Counted from the stretch's first letter, positions 6,254-13,516 are shown. The stretch is DNA of 14,908 nt from an uncultured Acidimicrobiaceae bacterium (GCA_937868025.1 CALMLJ010000332.1:1-14908); one strand, 5' to 3'. Made by a program: numbers and translations. The notes: generated by a model from the letters alone, not told the origin.

Positions 6254-7344
6254 CCTCCACCACCAACCTGGGCGCGCCGAACGCCGAACCCACCAATCGC
6301 CGGTGGCTCCCGTTCGTGGGGCTGCTCGTACTCGTCGTCGTGCTGCTCGTCCTGCCGCAGACCCTCAACGAGTTCTGGACCGGCCGGATCACCAGTTGGA
6401 TCCCCCTCGCCATCGCCGCGCTGGGGCTCAACCTCCTCACCGGGTACAACGGCCAGATCTCGGTCGGTCACGGCGCCCTGTTCGGCATCGGCGCCTACTC
6501 GACGGCGCTCATCCTCAACGAGTGGAAGTGGCCGTACCTCGGTGCCATCGTCGCCTCCGCCGTCATCTGCTTCGTGGCGGGGGTGATCGTCGGGCTCCCT
6601 GCCCTGCGCATCAAGGGGCTGTACCTCGCCCTCGTGACCCTGGCCGTCGCCACGCTGTTCCCCCAGGTCATCGAGCAGTTCTCCGACACGACCGGCGGCA
6701 GCACCGGGCTCGGGATCACCGCACCCGAGCTCAACAGCCGTGGGGTCATGGCCGAGCGGTCGATCCGCTTCACCGCACCCGAGTGGAGCGGCCAGGCCGA
6801 CGACCAATGGCGCTACTACCTGTTCCTCGTGGTCGCCATCGTGTGCTTCGTCCTCGTGCGCAACCTGGTCCACAGTCGGGCCGGCCGATCGATCATCGCC
6901 ATCCGCGACAACGAGACGGCGGCAGAGGTGAGCGGTATCAACGTCGCGGCCGCGAAGGTGATCACGTTCGGCATCAGCGCGGCCCTCGCCGGCGTCGGCG
7001 GTTCGCTGCTCGCCCTCTACAACACCCGGGTGTCCTCCGGTTCGTTCACCCTCACGCTGTCGCTGAACATCCTCGTCGCCGTGGTCATCGGCGGCACCCC
7101 GAGCATTCTCGGCCCGGCGATCGGCGCCATCTTCCTCAACGTGTTCACCGACGTCATCACCCCCGAGCTCCCCAACGACGTGAAGTCCGTGACGCCGCTC
7201 ATCCTCGGAGCGCTGCTCGTGGTGCTCATGCTCGTTGCCCCGGGCGGGATCGTCGGTCTCTACCGACAGACCGTCGCCCGGATCGCCGGCCGCCGAGCCG
7301 CGTCGGCGGCCGCCGCCGACACCCCCGTTCCCACCGCGCCCTGA
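6250..7344 (+). CDS. livM: Branched-chain amino-acid/amide ABC transporter permease, LivM type
   Basis: A 364-aa membrane protein starting at ATG 6250, inside the livH stop. Family motifs are NLLTGYNGQISVGHGALFGIGAY, then GLPALRIKGLYLALVTLAVATLFP, the extracytoplasmic FSDTTGGSTGL loop, and the coupling region GRSIIAIRDNETAAEVSGIN with the EAA-like pattern. The C-terminal part (VVIGGTPSILGPAIGA, VAPGGIVGLYR) is also typical. An Ala/Pro tail (about 20 residues) after the last helix is the only unusual part. It forms the transmembrane dimer with LivH. Confidence 0.93.
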   Translation: MTSTTNLGAPNAEPTNRRWLPFVGLLVLVVVLLVLPQTLNEFWTGRITSWIPLAIAALGLNLLTGYNGQISVGHGALFGIGAYSTALILNEWKWPYLGAIVASAVICFVAGVIVGLPALRIKGLYLALVTLAVATLFPQVIEQFSDTTGGSTGLGITAPELNSRGVMAERSIRFTAPEWSGQADDQWRYYLFLVVAIVCFVLVRNLVHSRAGRSIIAIRDNETAAEVSGINVAAAKVITFGISAALAGVGGSLLALYNTRVSSGSFTLTLSLNILVAVVIGGTPSILGPAIGAIFLNVFTDVITPELPNDVKSVTPLILGALLVVLMLVAPGGIVGLYRQTVARIAGRRAASAAAADTPVPTAP

Positions 7345-7382
7345 GGGGCGCCCGACCCATCCACCTCACCGGGAGGACCCCA

Positions 7383-8753
7383 ATGACCGCGAACCGACCA
7401 CTCCGCCTCGCAGCTGTCGCTGCTGCGCTCGCACTGCTGTTCACCGCCTGTGGGCGCGACGACGAAACGTCCGACAGCACCGACGATTCCACCGCCACCA
7501 CTGCCGCCGACGGCGGCACCGACTCGGGCACCGACGCACCCAAGGCGTTCATCAACCCCGAGGACGACTGCTCCGACTACCAGGGCACGAAGGGCATCGA
7601 GGGCAACACCATCAAGATCGGTACGGTGCGCCCCGAGTCCGGCCCGTACTCCATCTACGACACCGTCACCAAGGGCCTCGAGGCTTACGTCGGCTCGATC
7701 AACGCCAAGGGCGGGGTCAAGGCCGGCGACGGCAAGACCTACCAGCTCGAGCTGGTCAAGGCCGACGACGCCTACGACCCGGCGAAGACCCCCGGCGAGG
7801 TGCAGCGTCTCGTCGAGCAGGAGGGCATCTTCGCCATGGTCGGCCAGATCGGCACGTCCAACAACCTGGCAGTCCGCCAGTACATGAACGACAACTGCGT
7901 GCCGTCCATCGGCCTCGCAACCGGCTCGGTCGAGTGGGGCAAGGCTGCGGAGTTCCCGTGGTTCATCGGCGGCCTGCCGTCCTACGCCACCGAGGGCCAC
8001 GCCTTCATGGAGTACCTGATCAAGAACAAGCCCGATGCCAAGATCGCCCTCCTCTACCAGGATGACGACTACGGCAAGGCCTACCAGGACGTCATCAAGA
8101 AGGACATCGAAGGCACCGGCGTCACCCTCGTCGGCGAGCAGAGCTTCAACCCGCTCACCGAGACGAGCCCCGAGTCGAAGGTCGCCCAGCTGTCCGGCTC
8201 CGGCGCCGACGTCTTCTTCGTCGGCATCGGCGGCACGCCCTGCCCCGCCGCGATCCGCGCCATCCCCGACACCTGGACCCCGATGACCTACGTCTCGATC
8301 ACCTGCTCCGGCAAGACGGCCATGGCCCTCACGCAGGGCAAGGACGAGGGGCTGTACTCGGCCCAGGCGACGCTCGACGTCGGCACCACCGCCGACCAGG
8401 CGAACCCCAAGGTGCAGGGGTTCTTCACCGAGGGTGCGGCCCAGGGCCTCGACGAGGCCACGCTGCAGGGCGGCATCGCCGCAGCCGGCTGGGGCTTCGG
8501 CTCGCTGTTCGTGCGCGGCCTCGAGCTCACGCCGACCGTCGACCGGGCGACCCTCATGAACACGCTGTACTCCATGAAGGACCAGAACTACGGCCTCATG
8601 CTCGACGACGCGACGACCAACACCGACGGCTCCACCGACCCCTGGGTGCTCGAGGATCTCAAGATCATCACCCGCGCCGGCGGCCAGTGGAACGAAGCAG
8701 CGCCGCTCGTCAGCTACGACGGCACGTCGAACGACCTCGCCGGCCTCAAGTAG
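7383..8753 (+). CDS. livK: ABC transporter substrate-binding lipoprotein, LivK type (type I periplasmic-binding fold)
   Basis: A 456-aa protein from ATG 7383, with GGGAGG placed 7 bases upstream, in a 38-base gap after livM. A hydrophobic signal (residues 7-22) ends in LLFTAC, so Cys23 should carry the lipid anchor; Phe at the -3 position is unusual. A Ser/Thr/Asp/Gly linker (24-53) holds the domain off the membrane. The binding domain starts near 70 (NTIKIGTVRPESGPYS) and has GGVKAGDGKTYQLELVKADDAYDP, FAMVGQIGT, and AKIALLYQDDDYGKAY, all standard for this fold. Mature Cys (63, 172 and two in the second lobe) could form disulfides. The ligand cannot be assigned: branched-chain amino acids, amides, urea or short organic acids all use this family. 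Being last, with its own strong ribosome binding site, fits higher expression of the binding protein. Confidence 0.93.
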   Translation: MTANRPLRLAAVAAALALLFTACGRDDETSDSTDDSTATTAADGGTDSGTDAPKAFINPEDDCSDYQGTKGIEGNTIKIGTVRPESGPYSIYDTVTKGLEAYVGSINAKGGVKAGDGKTYQLELVKADDAYDPAKTPGEVQRLVEQEGIFAMVGQIGTSNNLAVRQYMNDNCVPSIGLATGSVEWGKAAEFPWFIGGLPSYATEGHAFMEYLIKNKPDAKIALLYQDDDYGKAYQDVIKKDIEGTGVTLVGEQSFNPLTETSPESKVAQLSGSGADVFFVGIGGTPCPAAIRAIPDTWTPMTYVSITCSGKTAMALTQGKDEGLYSAQATLDVGTTADQANPKVQGFFTEGAAQGLDEATLQGGIAAAGWGFGSLFVRGLELTPTVDRATLMNTLYSMKDQNYGLMLDDATTNTDGSTDPWVLEDLKIITRAGGQWNEAAPLVSYDGTSNDLAGLK

Positions 8754-8772
8754 TCAGGCCCGAACTCACCGC

Positions 8773-8820
8773 TTCTGTCCTGCAGATCCGCCCCTCCAGG
8801 GGCGCATCTGCAGGACAGAA
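8773..8820. terminator. Large near-perfect palindrome after livK (terminator or operator)
   Basis: Arms of 15 bases (8773-8787 and 8806-8820) match perfectly, followed inward by one mismatched C/C pair and a further 7-bp stem (CGCCCCT / AGGGGCG) around a 2-base centre. A 6-bp outer stem (8765-8770 with 8823-8828) continues it beyond a small internal loop. There is no T-run. The position 19 bases after livK suggests termination, but the right arm also covers the place where a -35 for the next gene would sit. Confidence 0.6.
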
Positions 8821-8829
8821 CGGGTGAGG

Positions 8830-8835
8830 TAGCGT
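8830..8835 (+). promoter_or_regulatory. -10 box for the 112-aa membrane protein gene
   Basis: TAGCGT lies 9 bases before ATG 8845, and no Shine-Dalgarno intervenes, so the mRNA would have a leader of at most a few bases. The box begins two bases after the outer stem of the palindrome. Confidence 0.45.
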
Positions 8836-8844
8836 GATCGGCCG

Positions 8845-9183
8845 ATGACGCCGAAACGAGTCGCGCTGGGATTCCTGGCGATCATCAGCGGCCTTGGATG
8901 CCTCTACGTCGCGACCACTGACGTGCACTATCGCGACCGCAACTGTGGCACGGCCCTCTTCAAAGCCGACACCAACCGCCTCGCCGTCGAGACGGGTGAC
9001 GTGGGCGAGGACCAGTTCGAGCAGGAATCGCTCATCACCAACTGCGACCAGCTGATCCTCGAACGCCGGTTCCTCGCCGCTGCGCCCGCAGCCGTGACGG
9101 TCGTCGCCGTCGTCGCCGGCCGCCGGGCCCGCGACGCGAAGCCCGCCATCCCCGGCGACATCTTCGGGTCGGGCCGAACCTGA
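8845..9183 (+). CDS. Small two-helix membrane protein, unknown function
   Basis: A 112-aa hypothetical. Residues 5-24 and 77-91 are hydrophobic helices. Between them lies an approximately 50-residue loop with Cys34 (NCGTALF) and Cys67 (NCDQL), likely extracytoplasmic and able to form a disulfide. The C-terminus after RRARD is probably cytoplasmic. The layout helix - CGxAL - C - R-rich - helix resembles small uncharacterised membrane proteins of actinobacteria, but I cannot name a family. It is separated from the liv operon by the palindrome and has its own -10 box, so it is likely transcribed alone. It ends one base before the stop of the convergent lipoprotein gene. Confidence 0.7.
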   Translation: MTPKRVALGFLAIISGLGCLYVATTDVHYRDRNCGTALFKADTNRLAVETGDVGEDQFEQESLITNCDQLILERRFLAAAPAAVTVVAVVAGRRARDAKPAIPGDIFGSGRT

Positions 9184-9197
9184 CTCAGGAACCCCGA
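9169..9197. terminator. Weak two-tier hairpin at a convergent gene junction
   Basis: TCGGG (9169-9173) pairs with CCCGA (9193-9197), enclosing a second short stem CCTG/CAGG. It straddles two convergent stop codons that are one base apart. It may end transcription in both directions, but the stems are short and there is no T-run. Confidence 0.25.
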
Positions 9198-9787
9198 GGA
9201 GGCAGCGGCAGGCTCGGACCCCGAGGCCGCCGGATCGCCTGGTCGATCAGCGACGCGTCGACCGGGTAGTCGACGACGACGGGGACGTCCTCCCGGGCAC
9301 CGACGACGCTCAGGCGCAACTTCGCCGACGTGCAGGTCACCACCGGATACTCCGGGTTCGTGCCCTTGAGCGGGAAGCCCACGATGACCTCACCCTGCGC
9401 GACCACGTTGACGGGAAGCACCACGTTCGGCTCCCACGTCGAACCGAGGAACCAGTCCCCCGTGTTCGAGGTCTCGTCGCAGATCAACTCGAGGTTGGGG
9501 TTCTTCTGCGCCGAGTCCGACACGTTCTCCGATCGCATGACCGCCTTGATCCGCGGCGTGCCATTCGGGGACTGGTCGAACGGTGCGACGCTCACGACGG
9601 TCACGACGACACCGCCGTACGTGACGTCCTGGCCGAGGACACCGGCCTGGGGCGCGGGTGCCGTGGTCGTCGGCGTTGCGTCGTTGGTGCGGATGTTGCC
9701 GGACGGGTCGACCTCGTTGGTCGACACGCATGCCGACGCGGCGACGACCAGCGCCACCGCCACCAGGCACCCGCCGACCCGACGCAT
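9185..9787 (-). CDS. Lipoprotein with a DUF4352-like beta domain
   Basis: A 200-aa protein whose ATG (9787) overlaps the rlmB stop as TGATG, so it is the coupled last gene of the ispDF-rlmB operon. A signal peptide (4-19) ends in ASAC, so Cys20 is the probable lipid site. A Thr/Ala/Pro linker (27-47) is followed by a beta-rich domain (about 49-165: GQDVTYGGVVVTVVSV, RIKAVMRSENVSD, VVAQGEVIVGFPL), which resembles the DUF4352 immunoglobulin-like domains of actinobacterial lipoproteins. That is my reading of the pattern and has not been searched. Cys103 and Cys152 may form a disulfide. The tail is Pro/Arg-rich (RRPRGPSLPLPPRGS). The mycobacterial disA-rlmB neighbourhood also contains a lipoprotein gene, lpqE, but I see no evidence that the two are related. 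Confidence 0.75.
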   Translation of the reverse strand: MRRVGGCLVAVALVVAASACVSTNEVDPSGNIRTNDATPTTTAPAPQAGVLGQDVTYGGVVVTVVSVAPFDQSPNGTPRIKAVMRSENVSDSAQKNPNLELICDETSNTGDWFLGSTWEPNVVLPVNVVAQGEVIVGFPLKGTNPEYPVVTCTSAKLRLSVVGAREDVPVVVDYPVDASLIDQAIRRPRGPSLPLPPRGS

Positions 9788-10875
9788 CAGCCGACCGACT
9801 CGGACCGTCGACGAACGACCTCGTAGATGGCCAGCGCCGCTGCCGTGGCGACGTTGAGCGACGAGAGGCTGCCGACGAGTGGGATCGACACGATCTGGTC
9901 GCACCGCTGCCGCACGAGCCGCGACAAGCCTTCGCCCTCGGCGCCGAGGACGAGGCACACCGGCTCGTCGCCGAGCTCGACGCGGTGCAACGACTTCTCG
10001 CCGCCGGCGTCGAGACCGACGACCCAGACCCCGAGCTTCTTCATCTCCTCGATCGCCGCGGGAAGCCCACCCACGAGCGCCATGGGTACGTGCTCGACGG
10101 CGCCGGCGGCCGACTTCGTGACCGTAGGGGTCACGTGGACCGCGCGGTGCCGCGGCAACAACAGCCCGGTCACCCCTGCGCACTCGGCGGTGCGGATGAT
10201 GGCGCCGAGGTTGCCGGGGTCGGTCACGCCGTCGACGGCGACGAGGAACGGGGGCGGCGACCCGGGCACCGACGTCGCCAGGTCGGCGAGCGAGTGCTCA
10301 CGCAGCGGCTCGGCGTGAGCGACGACGCCCTGGGACGCCTCGGTCCGGCTCTCGGCGTCGAGACGTCGCTTGGAGATCTCGCGGACGGGAACCTTGAGGT
10401 CGTGAGCCAGATCGACGATGTCCTCGAGGATCTCGGCGGGATCCATCTGCTCGGCGAGCAGGATCTCCTTCACCTTGCGGTTGCCCGCCAACAACAGCTC
10501 GCGGACGGCGTGACGGCCCTCCACCTGGGTGCCGTCGAGCCCACGGTCGGCGCTGCGCACCGGCGGTGCTCCGGGCGTGCGACGAGGGCCGCCCTTGCCA
10601 CGACCGGGACCGGGCCCGCGCGACGGTGCCGGGCCCGAGCGGGCTGAGGTCGAGCGCGTCGGAGCCGATGCGGCGGGCGCACCACGCTTGGGGCCGGCGC
10701 CCTTCGGACCGGCTGCCCGCGGCGCCGCGCCCTTGGGCGATGTGCCCTTGGGGCCACCGGAGGAACGGGCCGGCGCCCCCTGGGCCCCGGCCGCGGAACG
10801 CGGCCCTGACCCCTTCGCCGGCGCGCCGGGGCGCCCGCCCGTCGGTTTGCCGGTTCGCTTCTTGGGGCCACTCAT
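9787..10875 (-). CDS. rlmB: TrmH/SpoU family 23S rRNA 2'-O-methyltransferase, RlmB-like
   Basis: A 362-aa protein. Residues 115-190 form the substrate-binding domain (GTQVEGRHAVRELLLA, KVKEILLAEQ, SQGVVAH). Residues 210-355 are the SPOUT trefoil-knot domain, with motif 1 DGVTDPGNLGAIIRTAE (Asn222, Arg228), motif 2 LVLGAEGEGLSRLVRQRCD and motif 3 IPLVGSLSSLNVATAAALAIYE, where SAM binds. RlmB methylates the ribose of a P-loop guanosine (G2251 in E. coli). The first ~110 residues are made almost only of Gly, Pro, Ala, Lys, Arg, Ser and Thr, a disordered basic tail; mycobacterial homologues also carry a basic N-terminal extension. The start ATG 10875 has only a GGAG 10 bases away, and 40 bases separate it from ispDF, so it belongs to that operon. 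The exact target nucleotide is inferred from family. Confidence 0.87.
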   Translation of the reverse strand: MSGPKKRTGKPTGGRPGAPAKGSGPRSAAGAQGAPARSSGGPKGTSPKGAAPRAAGPKGAGPKRGAPAASAPTRSTSARSGPAPSRGPGPGRGKGGPRRTPGAPPVRSADRGLDGTQVEGRHAVRELLLAGNRKVKEILLAEQMDPAEILEDIVDLAHDLKVPVREISKRRLDAESRTEASQGVVAHAEPLREHSLADLATSVPGSPPPFLVAVDGVTDPGNLGAIIRTAECAGVTGLLLPRHRAVHVTPTVTKSAAGAVEHVPMALVGGLPAAIEEMKKLGVWVVGLDAGGEKSLHRVELGDEPVCLVLGAEGEGLSRLVRQRCDQIVSIPLVGSLSSLNVATAAALAIYEVVRRRSESVG

Positions 10876-10915
10876 CAGTCACTCGCTCCGTTTGTTCGGT
10901 CGTCGTCCACCGTGC

Positions 10916-12055
10916 TCAGCCACCGGCGCCGGTGAGCAGCGCCGTGGCCATGGCCGCGATGCCTTCCCTGCGGCCCAGGCCACCGATGCCCTCGGCCCGG
11001 CGGCCCTTCACGCTGACCGGCGCTCCGACCACTGCGGACAACGCCGCCTCCATCTCATGGCGGCGTGGTGCCAGTTTGGGCGACTCGGCGATCACGGAAC
11101 AATCGATGTTGAGGGCGACCATGCCGTCGGCGGCCACGATCCGCACCACTTCGGCGAGCAGCTCCATGCTGTTCGCCCCTCGCCACCGCTCGTCGGTGTC
11201 GGGAAAGTGCGAACCGAGATCGCCCCGACCGACGGCCCCCAGCAGCGCCTCGGAGCAGGCGTGGGCCACGACATCGGCATCGCTGTGCCCGTGGAGCCCC
11301 CGGGCGCCCTCGAACGTGACGCCGCCGAGGACGAGCACCCGATCGGGGTCGTCGCTGAAGCGGTGGATGTCGAACCCGTTGCCGACGCGGAGCCTCAACG
11401 CCGAGGGCGGCGGCGCGGCGGGCGACCCCGAGGTGCCGAGCGTCTGCGCGGCGACCACGAGGTCGGCCGGTTCGGTGATCTTGATGTTCGTCCGCTCGCC
11501 GGCGACCGTCACGACCGTTCCTCCTCGGGCCTCGACCAGGGAGGCATCATCGGTGGCCTCGCCGCCGTTGGCGTGGGCGGCGCGCAGGGCGGCGGCATCG
11601 AACCCTTGGGGCGTTTGGACAGCCAGCAACTCGGAACGGTCGACCACTCCCCCGTCGCGGTGACGGATGGTGTCGGCGACCTCGATCGCCGGGACCGCGA
11701 CCGCGGCGCCGCCGAGCACCGCGTCGACGACCCGCCGGAAGAGCGCGTCGCTTGCTGCCGGACGAGCTGCGTCGTGCACGAGCACGATCGTCGTGTCACC
11801 GGGCACGGCTGCGAGACCACGCCGGACCGACTCCGAACGGGTGGCACCGCCCTCGACGACCACGTCGGCCCGAAGGGCGTCGGGCACGGGCTCACCGGGA
11901 GGAACCACCACGACGACACCGTCGGAGTGCCGCGCCGCGACGGCGAGCGAGTGGTCGACCACCCGGGCCCCGGCGAGCGGCTCGAACTGCTTCGCAGCGC
12001 CGTACCGCTGCCCCGAGCCCGCAGCCACGACGATGCTCCAGATTCGGTGATCCAT
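10916..12055 (-). CDS. ispDF: Bifunctional IspD/IspF: MEP cytidylyltransferase and MEcPP synthase
   Basis: A 379-aa fusion covering two steps of the non-mevalonate isoprenoid pathway. IspD (1-205): AAGSGQRYGAAKQF at 11-24 binds CTP, then VHDAARP at 93-99, QTPQGF at 147-152, TDDASLVE at 168-175 and NIKITEPAD at 190-198. A short Ala/Pro linker (206-219) follows. IspF (221-379): GNGFDIHRF (Asp229 and His231, zinc ligands), HGHSDADVVAHA (His265, zinc), GDLGSHFPDTD, GANSMELL and NIDCSVIAESPKL. In the last IspF motif the usual KATTxE reads KGRRAEG (350-356), so the conserved Thr residues are absent. The -10-like TAGGCT 9 bases upstream of ATG 12055 suggests an almost leaderless mRNA. It leads the ispDF-rlmB-lipoprotein operon and diverges from the CRP-type gene. 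IspE acts between the two activities and is not in the window. Confidence 0.95.
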   Translation of the reverse strand: MDHRIWSIVVAAGSGQRYGAAKQFEPLAGARVVDHSLAVAARHSDGVVVVVPPGEPVPDALRADVVVEGGATRSESVRRGLAAVPGDTTIVLVHDAARPAASDALFRRVVDAVLGGAAVAVPAIEVADTIRHRDGGVVDRSELLAVQTPQGFDAAALRAAHANGGEATDDASLVEARGGTVVTVAGERTNIKITEPADLVVAAQTLGTSGSPAAPPPSALRLRVGNGFDIHRFSDDPDRVLVLGGVTFEGARGLHGHSDADVVAHACSEALLGAVGRGDLGSHFPDTDERWRGANSMELLAEVVRIVAADGMVALNIDCSVIAESPKLAPRRHEMEAALSAVVGAPVSVKGRRAEGIGGLGRREGIAAMATALLTGAGG

Positions 12056-12064
12056 GACCGGAGC

Positions 12065-12070
12065 AGCCTA
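12065..12070 (-). promoter_or_regulatory. -10 box of the ispDF operon
   Basis: Read on the minus strand this is TAGGCT, 9 bases before the ispDF ATG, with no Shine-Dalgarno between. No clear -35 is visible. Confidence 0.45.
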
Positions 12071-12095
12071 CCGGGGGATCGACCGGCCGCTCGGG

Positions 12096-12111
12096 CGTGT
12101 CCCCTGTCACG
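12096..12111. promoter_or_regulatory. Candidate CRP-type operator between ispDF and the CRP-family gene
   Basis: CGTGTCCCCTGTCACG matches the CRP pattern TGTGA-N6-TCACA at 7 of 10 defined positions and keeps both GTG/CAC cores. Its centre is about 51 bases upstream of the putative start of the CRP-type gene and about 48 upstream of ispDF, so one site could serve both promoters. The regulator's recognition helix carries the SRE residues known to contact this core in E. coli CRP. Confidence 0.45.
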
Positions 12112-12142
12112 TTCCGGCTTCCGAAGCGCCCCGCTCCACCGC

Positions 12143-12148
12143 TAGCGT
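12143..12148 (+). promoter_or_regulatory. -10 box of a probable leaderless promoter for the CRP-family gene
   Basis: TAGCGT ends 6 bases before GTG 12155, so transcription should begin at or beside the start codon. No Shine-Dalgarno is present, which supports this GTG as the start. Confidence 0.55.
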
Positions 12149-12154
12149 GGCAGA

Positions 12155-12814
12155 GTGATCGATGCCACGATGCTCCGCTCCATCGAGCTGTTCTCCGACC
12201 TCGGCGACGAGGTCCTGGAGCAGCTGCTCGACCAGTCCCGGTCGCTCGACCTGGTGCGGGGTGATGTGATCTTTGCCGAGGGCAGCGAGGCCGACGCGCT
12301 GTACGTCGTCGAGTCCGGGCGCATCGCCATCGGCAACAAGTCGTTCGACGGCCGCGAATCGATGGTCGCGCTGATGACCCACGGCGACCTGTTCGGCGAG
12401 ATGAGCCTGTTCGACAAGCTCGGCAGATCGGCCGAGGCGCGGGCACTCGAGCCCTCCGAGGTCGTCGAAATCCCCTACCGCCCGCTGATCGACCTGTGGG
12501 AACACCAGCCGGAGCTGTTGTGGAAGGTGATCGGCCTGCTGACCAAGCGGCTGCGCAACATGGACGAGGCGCTGGCCGACTCGTTCTTCCTCGACGTGAC
12601 CGGCCGCACCGCCAAGCACCTGCTCGAGCTCGCCGGCGATCGTGACGAGTTCGAGATCCCGATCACCCAAGAAGAACTCGCCGGCCTGGTGGGCGCATCG
12701 CGTGAGCGGGTCAACAAGGCGATCTCGAGCTTCGTGAAGCTCGAGTGGATCGACCAGAACGACCGGACCTACCGCATCCTCAAGCGCCGGGAGCTCGAGA
12801 TCCGCGCCATGTAG
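12155..12814 (+). CDS. CRP/FNR family transcriptional regulator (cAMP-receptor-like)
   Basis: A 219-aa regulator. The N-terminal cyclic-nucleotide domain (about 10-115) has the glycine pattern GDVIFAEGSEADALYVVESG and the phosphate-binding cassette FGEMSLFDKLGRSAEAR (80-96); Glu82, Arg91 and Ser92 match the cAMP contacts of E. coli CRP, so cAMP binding is plausible. A long dimer helix follows (about 116-142). The C-terminal winged helix contains ITQEELAGLVGASRERVNKAISSF (170-193), whose Arg183 and Glu184 match the base-contacting Arg180 and Glu181 of CRP. There are no Cys clusters, so it is not an FNR-type sensor. The sequence resembles the mycobacterial CRP (Rv3676), but orthology is not proven. 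It diverges from ispDF and may be autoregulated through the palindrome at 12096-12111. It converges with the next gene, 16 bases apart. Confidence 0.92.
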   Translation: MIDATMLRSIELFSDLGDEVLEQLLDQSRSLDLVRGDVIFAEGSEADALYVVESGRIAIGNKSFDGRESMVALMTHGDLFGEMSLFDKLGRSAEARALEPSEVVEIPYRPLIDLWEHQPELLWKVIGLLTKRLRNMDEALADSFFLDVTGRTAKHLLELAGDRDEFEIPITQEELAGLVGASRERVNKAISSFVKLEWIDQNDRTYRILKRRELEIRAM

Positions 12815-12830
12815 GCGCTCCCTCGGAGGC

Positions 12831-13496
12831 TCAGCCCTCGAGGAAGGCCTCGGCGCGGGCCCAGGCGTCGGTTGCATCCGCCTCGCGGTAGTTGTCGCGG
12901 GTCGAATCCTGCGCCCACCCGTGATCGGCACCCTCGTACCGCACGACTTCGGCGCCGGCCGCTTCGAGTTCGTCGACCTGGTCGAGCGGACACCACGGAT
13001 CGTTCGTGCCGAAGATCCCGAGCAGGTGGAGATCGCCCCGCTCGCGACGCTCGTTGACCACGTCGATCGCGTCGCCCTGCGTGCCACCGGACCACTGCTC
13101 GGGCACACGAACCATGCCGTAGAAGGCGACGGCCCGGGAGAAGCGGTTGGAGGCCAACGACTTCATCGCGTACATGCCCCCCATGCAGAACCCGAGGACA
13201 CCCACGTGTTCGAAGCCCGTTGCGTCCGCCGCCGCGACCGCGTCGGCCAGCTTGTCGGCATCGGAGAACGTCGCGGCGCGGGCATGGCGCGCTTCGATCG
13301 GCATCGTCTCCTCGCCGGGGTACAGCTCGGGCGCCACCACGACCCAGCCGTGGTCGTCGGCCAGGCGTTGGGCGTGGCCGTCGAAGAGGGGGCGGAGGCC
13401 GAAGATGTCGGCCCACAGGACGAGCCCGCCCGTGGCCTCGCCGTTCGTCGGACGGGCGAGTTCTGCGGGGGTTCCGGTGGTGAGGGTGATGCGCAC
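12831..13496 (-). CDS. Dienelactone hydrolase family alpha/beta hydrolase
   Basis: A 221-aa cytoplasmic protein starting at GTG 13496; the box TAGTCT 6 bases upstream and lack of a ribosome binding site suggest a leaderless mRNA. The family's Cys-based triad is visible: nucleophile Cys104 in GFCMGG (102-107), Asp166 in FGTNDPWCP and His192 in GADHGW. VLWADIFGL (26-34) and VVVAPELYPG (52-61) are also typical. Classical members open dienelactones in chloroaromatic breakdown, but most actinobacterial relatives are general hydrolases of unknown substrate, and no catabolic genes are nearby. The length is normal. Confidence 0.9.
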   Translation of the reverse strand: MRITLTTGTPAELARPTNGEATGGLVLWADIFGLRPLFDGHAQRLADDHGWVVVAPELYPGEETMPIEARHARAATFSDADKLADAVAAADATGFEHVGVLGFCMGGMYAMKSLASNRFSRAVAFYGMVRVPEQWSGGTQGDAIDVVNERRERGDLHLLGIFGTNDPWCPLDQVDELEAAGAEVVRYEGADHGWAQDSTRDNYREADATDAWARAEAFLEG

Positions 13497-13502
13497 GAGC
13501 GC

Positions 13503-13508
13503 AGACTA
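13503..13508 (-). promoter_or_regulatory. -10 box of a probable leaderless promoter for the hydrolase gene
   Basis: Read on the minus strand this is TAGTCT, 6 bases before GTG 13496. It lies only 8 bases beyond the disA stop codon, so any -35 would be inside the disA coding sequence. The hydrolase can therefore be transcribed independently of disA. Confidence 0.5.
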
Positions 13509-13516
13509 GATCGCGG

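Noticed and set aside
6303..7382. Very long upstream extension of the livK frame through livM
   Set aside because: It is an Arg/Pro-rich shadow of livM; livK starts at ATG 7383 with a strong ribosome binding site and signal peptide.
3865..8753. Urea or amide (FmdDEF/UrtABCDE) transporter assignment
   Set aside because: Only five generic HAAT components are present and no urease, amidase or nitrogen-control gene is adjacent, so the substrate stays open.
12812..12833. Terminator between the CRP-type gene and the hydrolase gene
   Set aside because: The 16-base gap has only imperfect complementarity with no workable loop.
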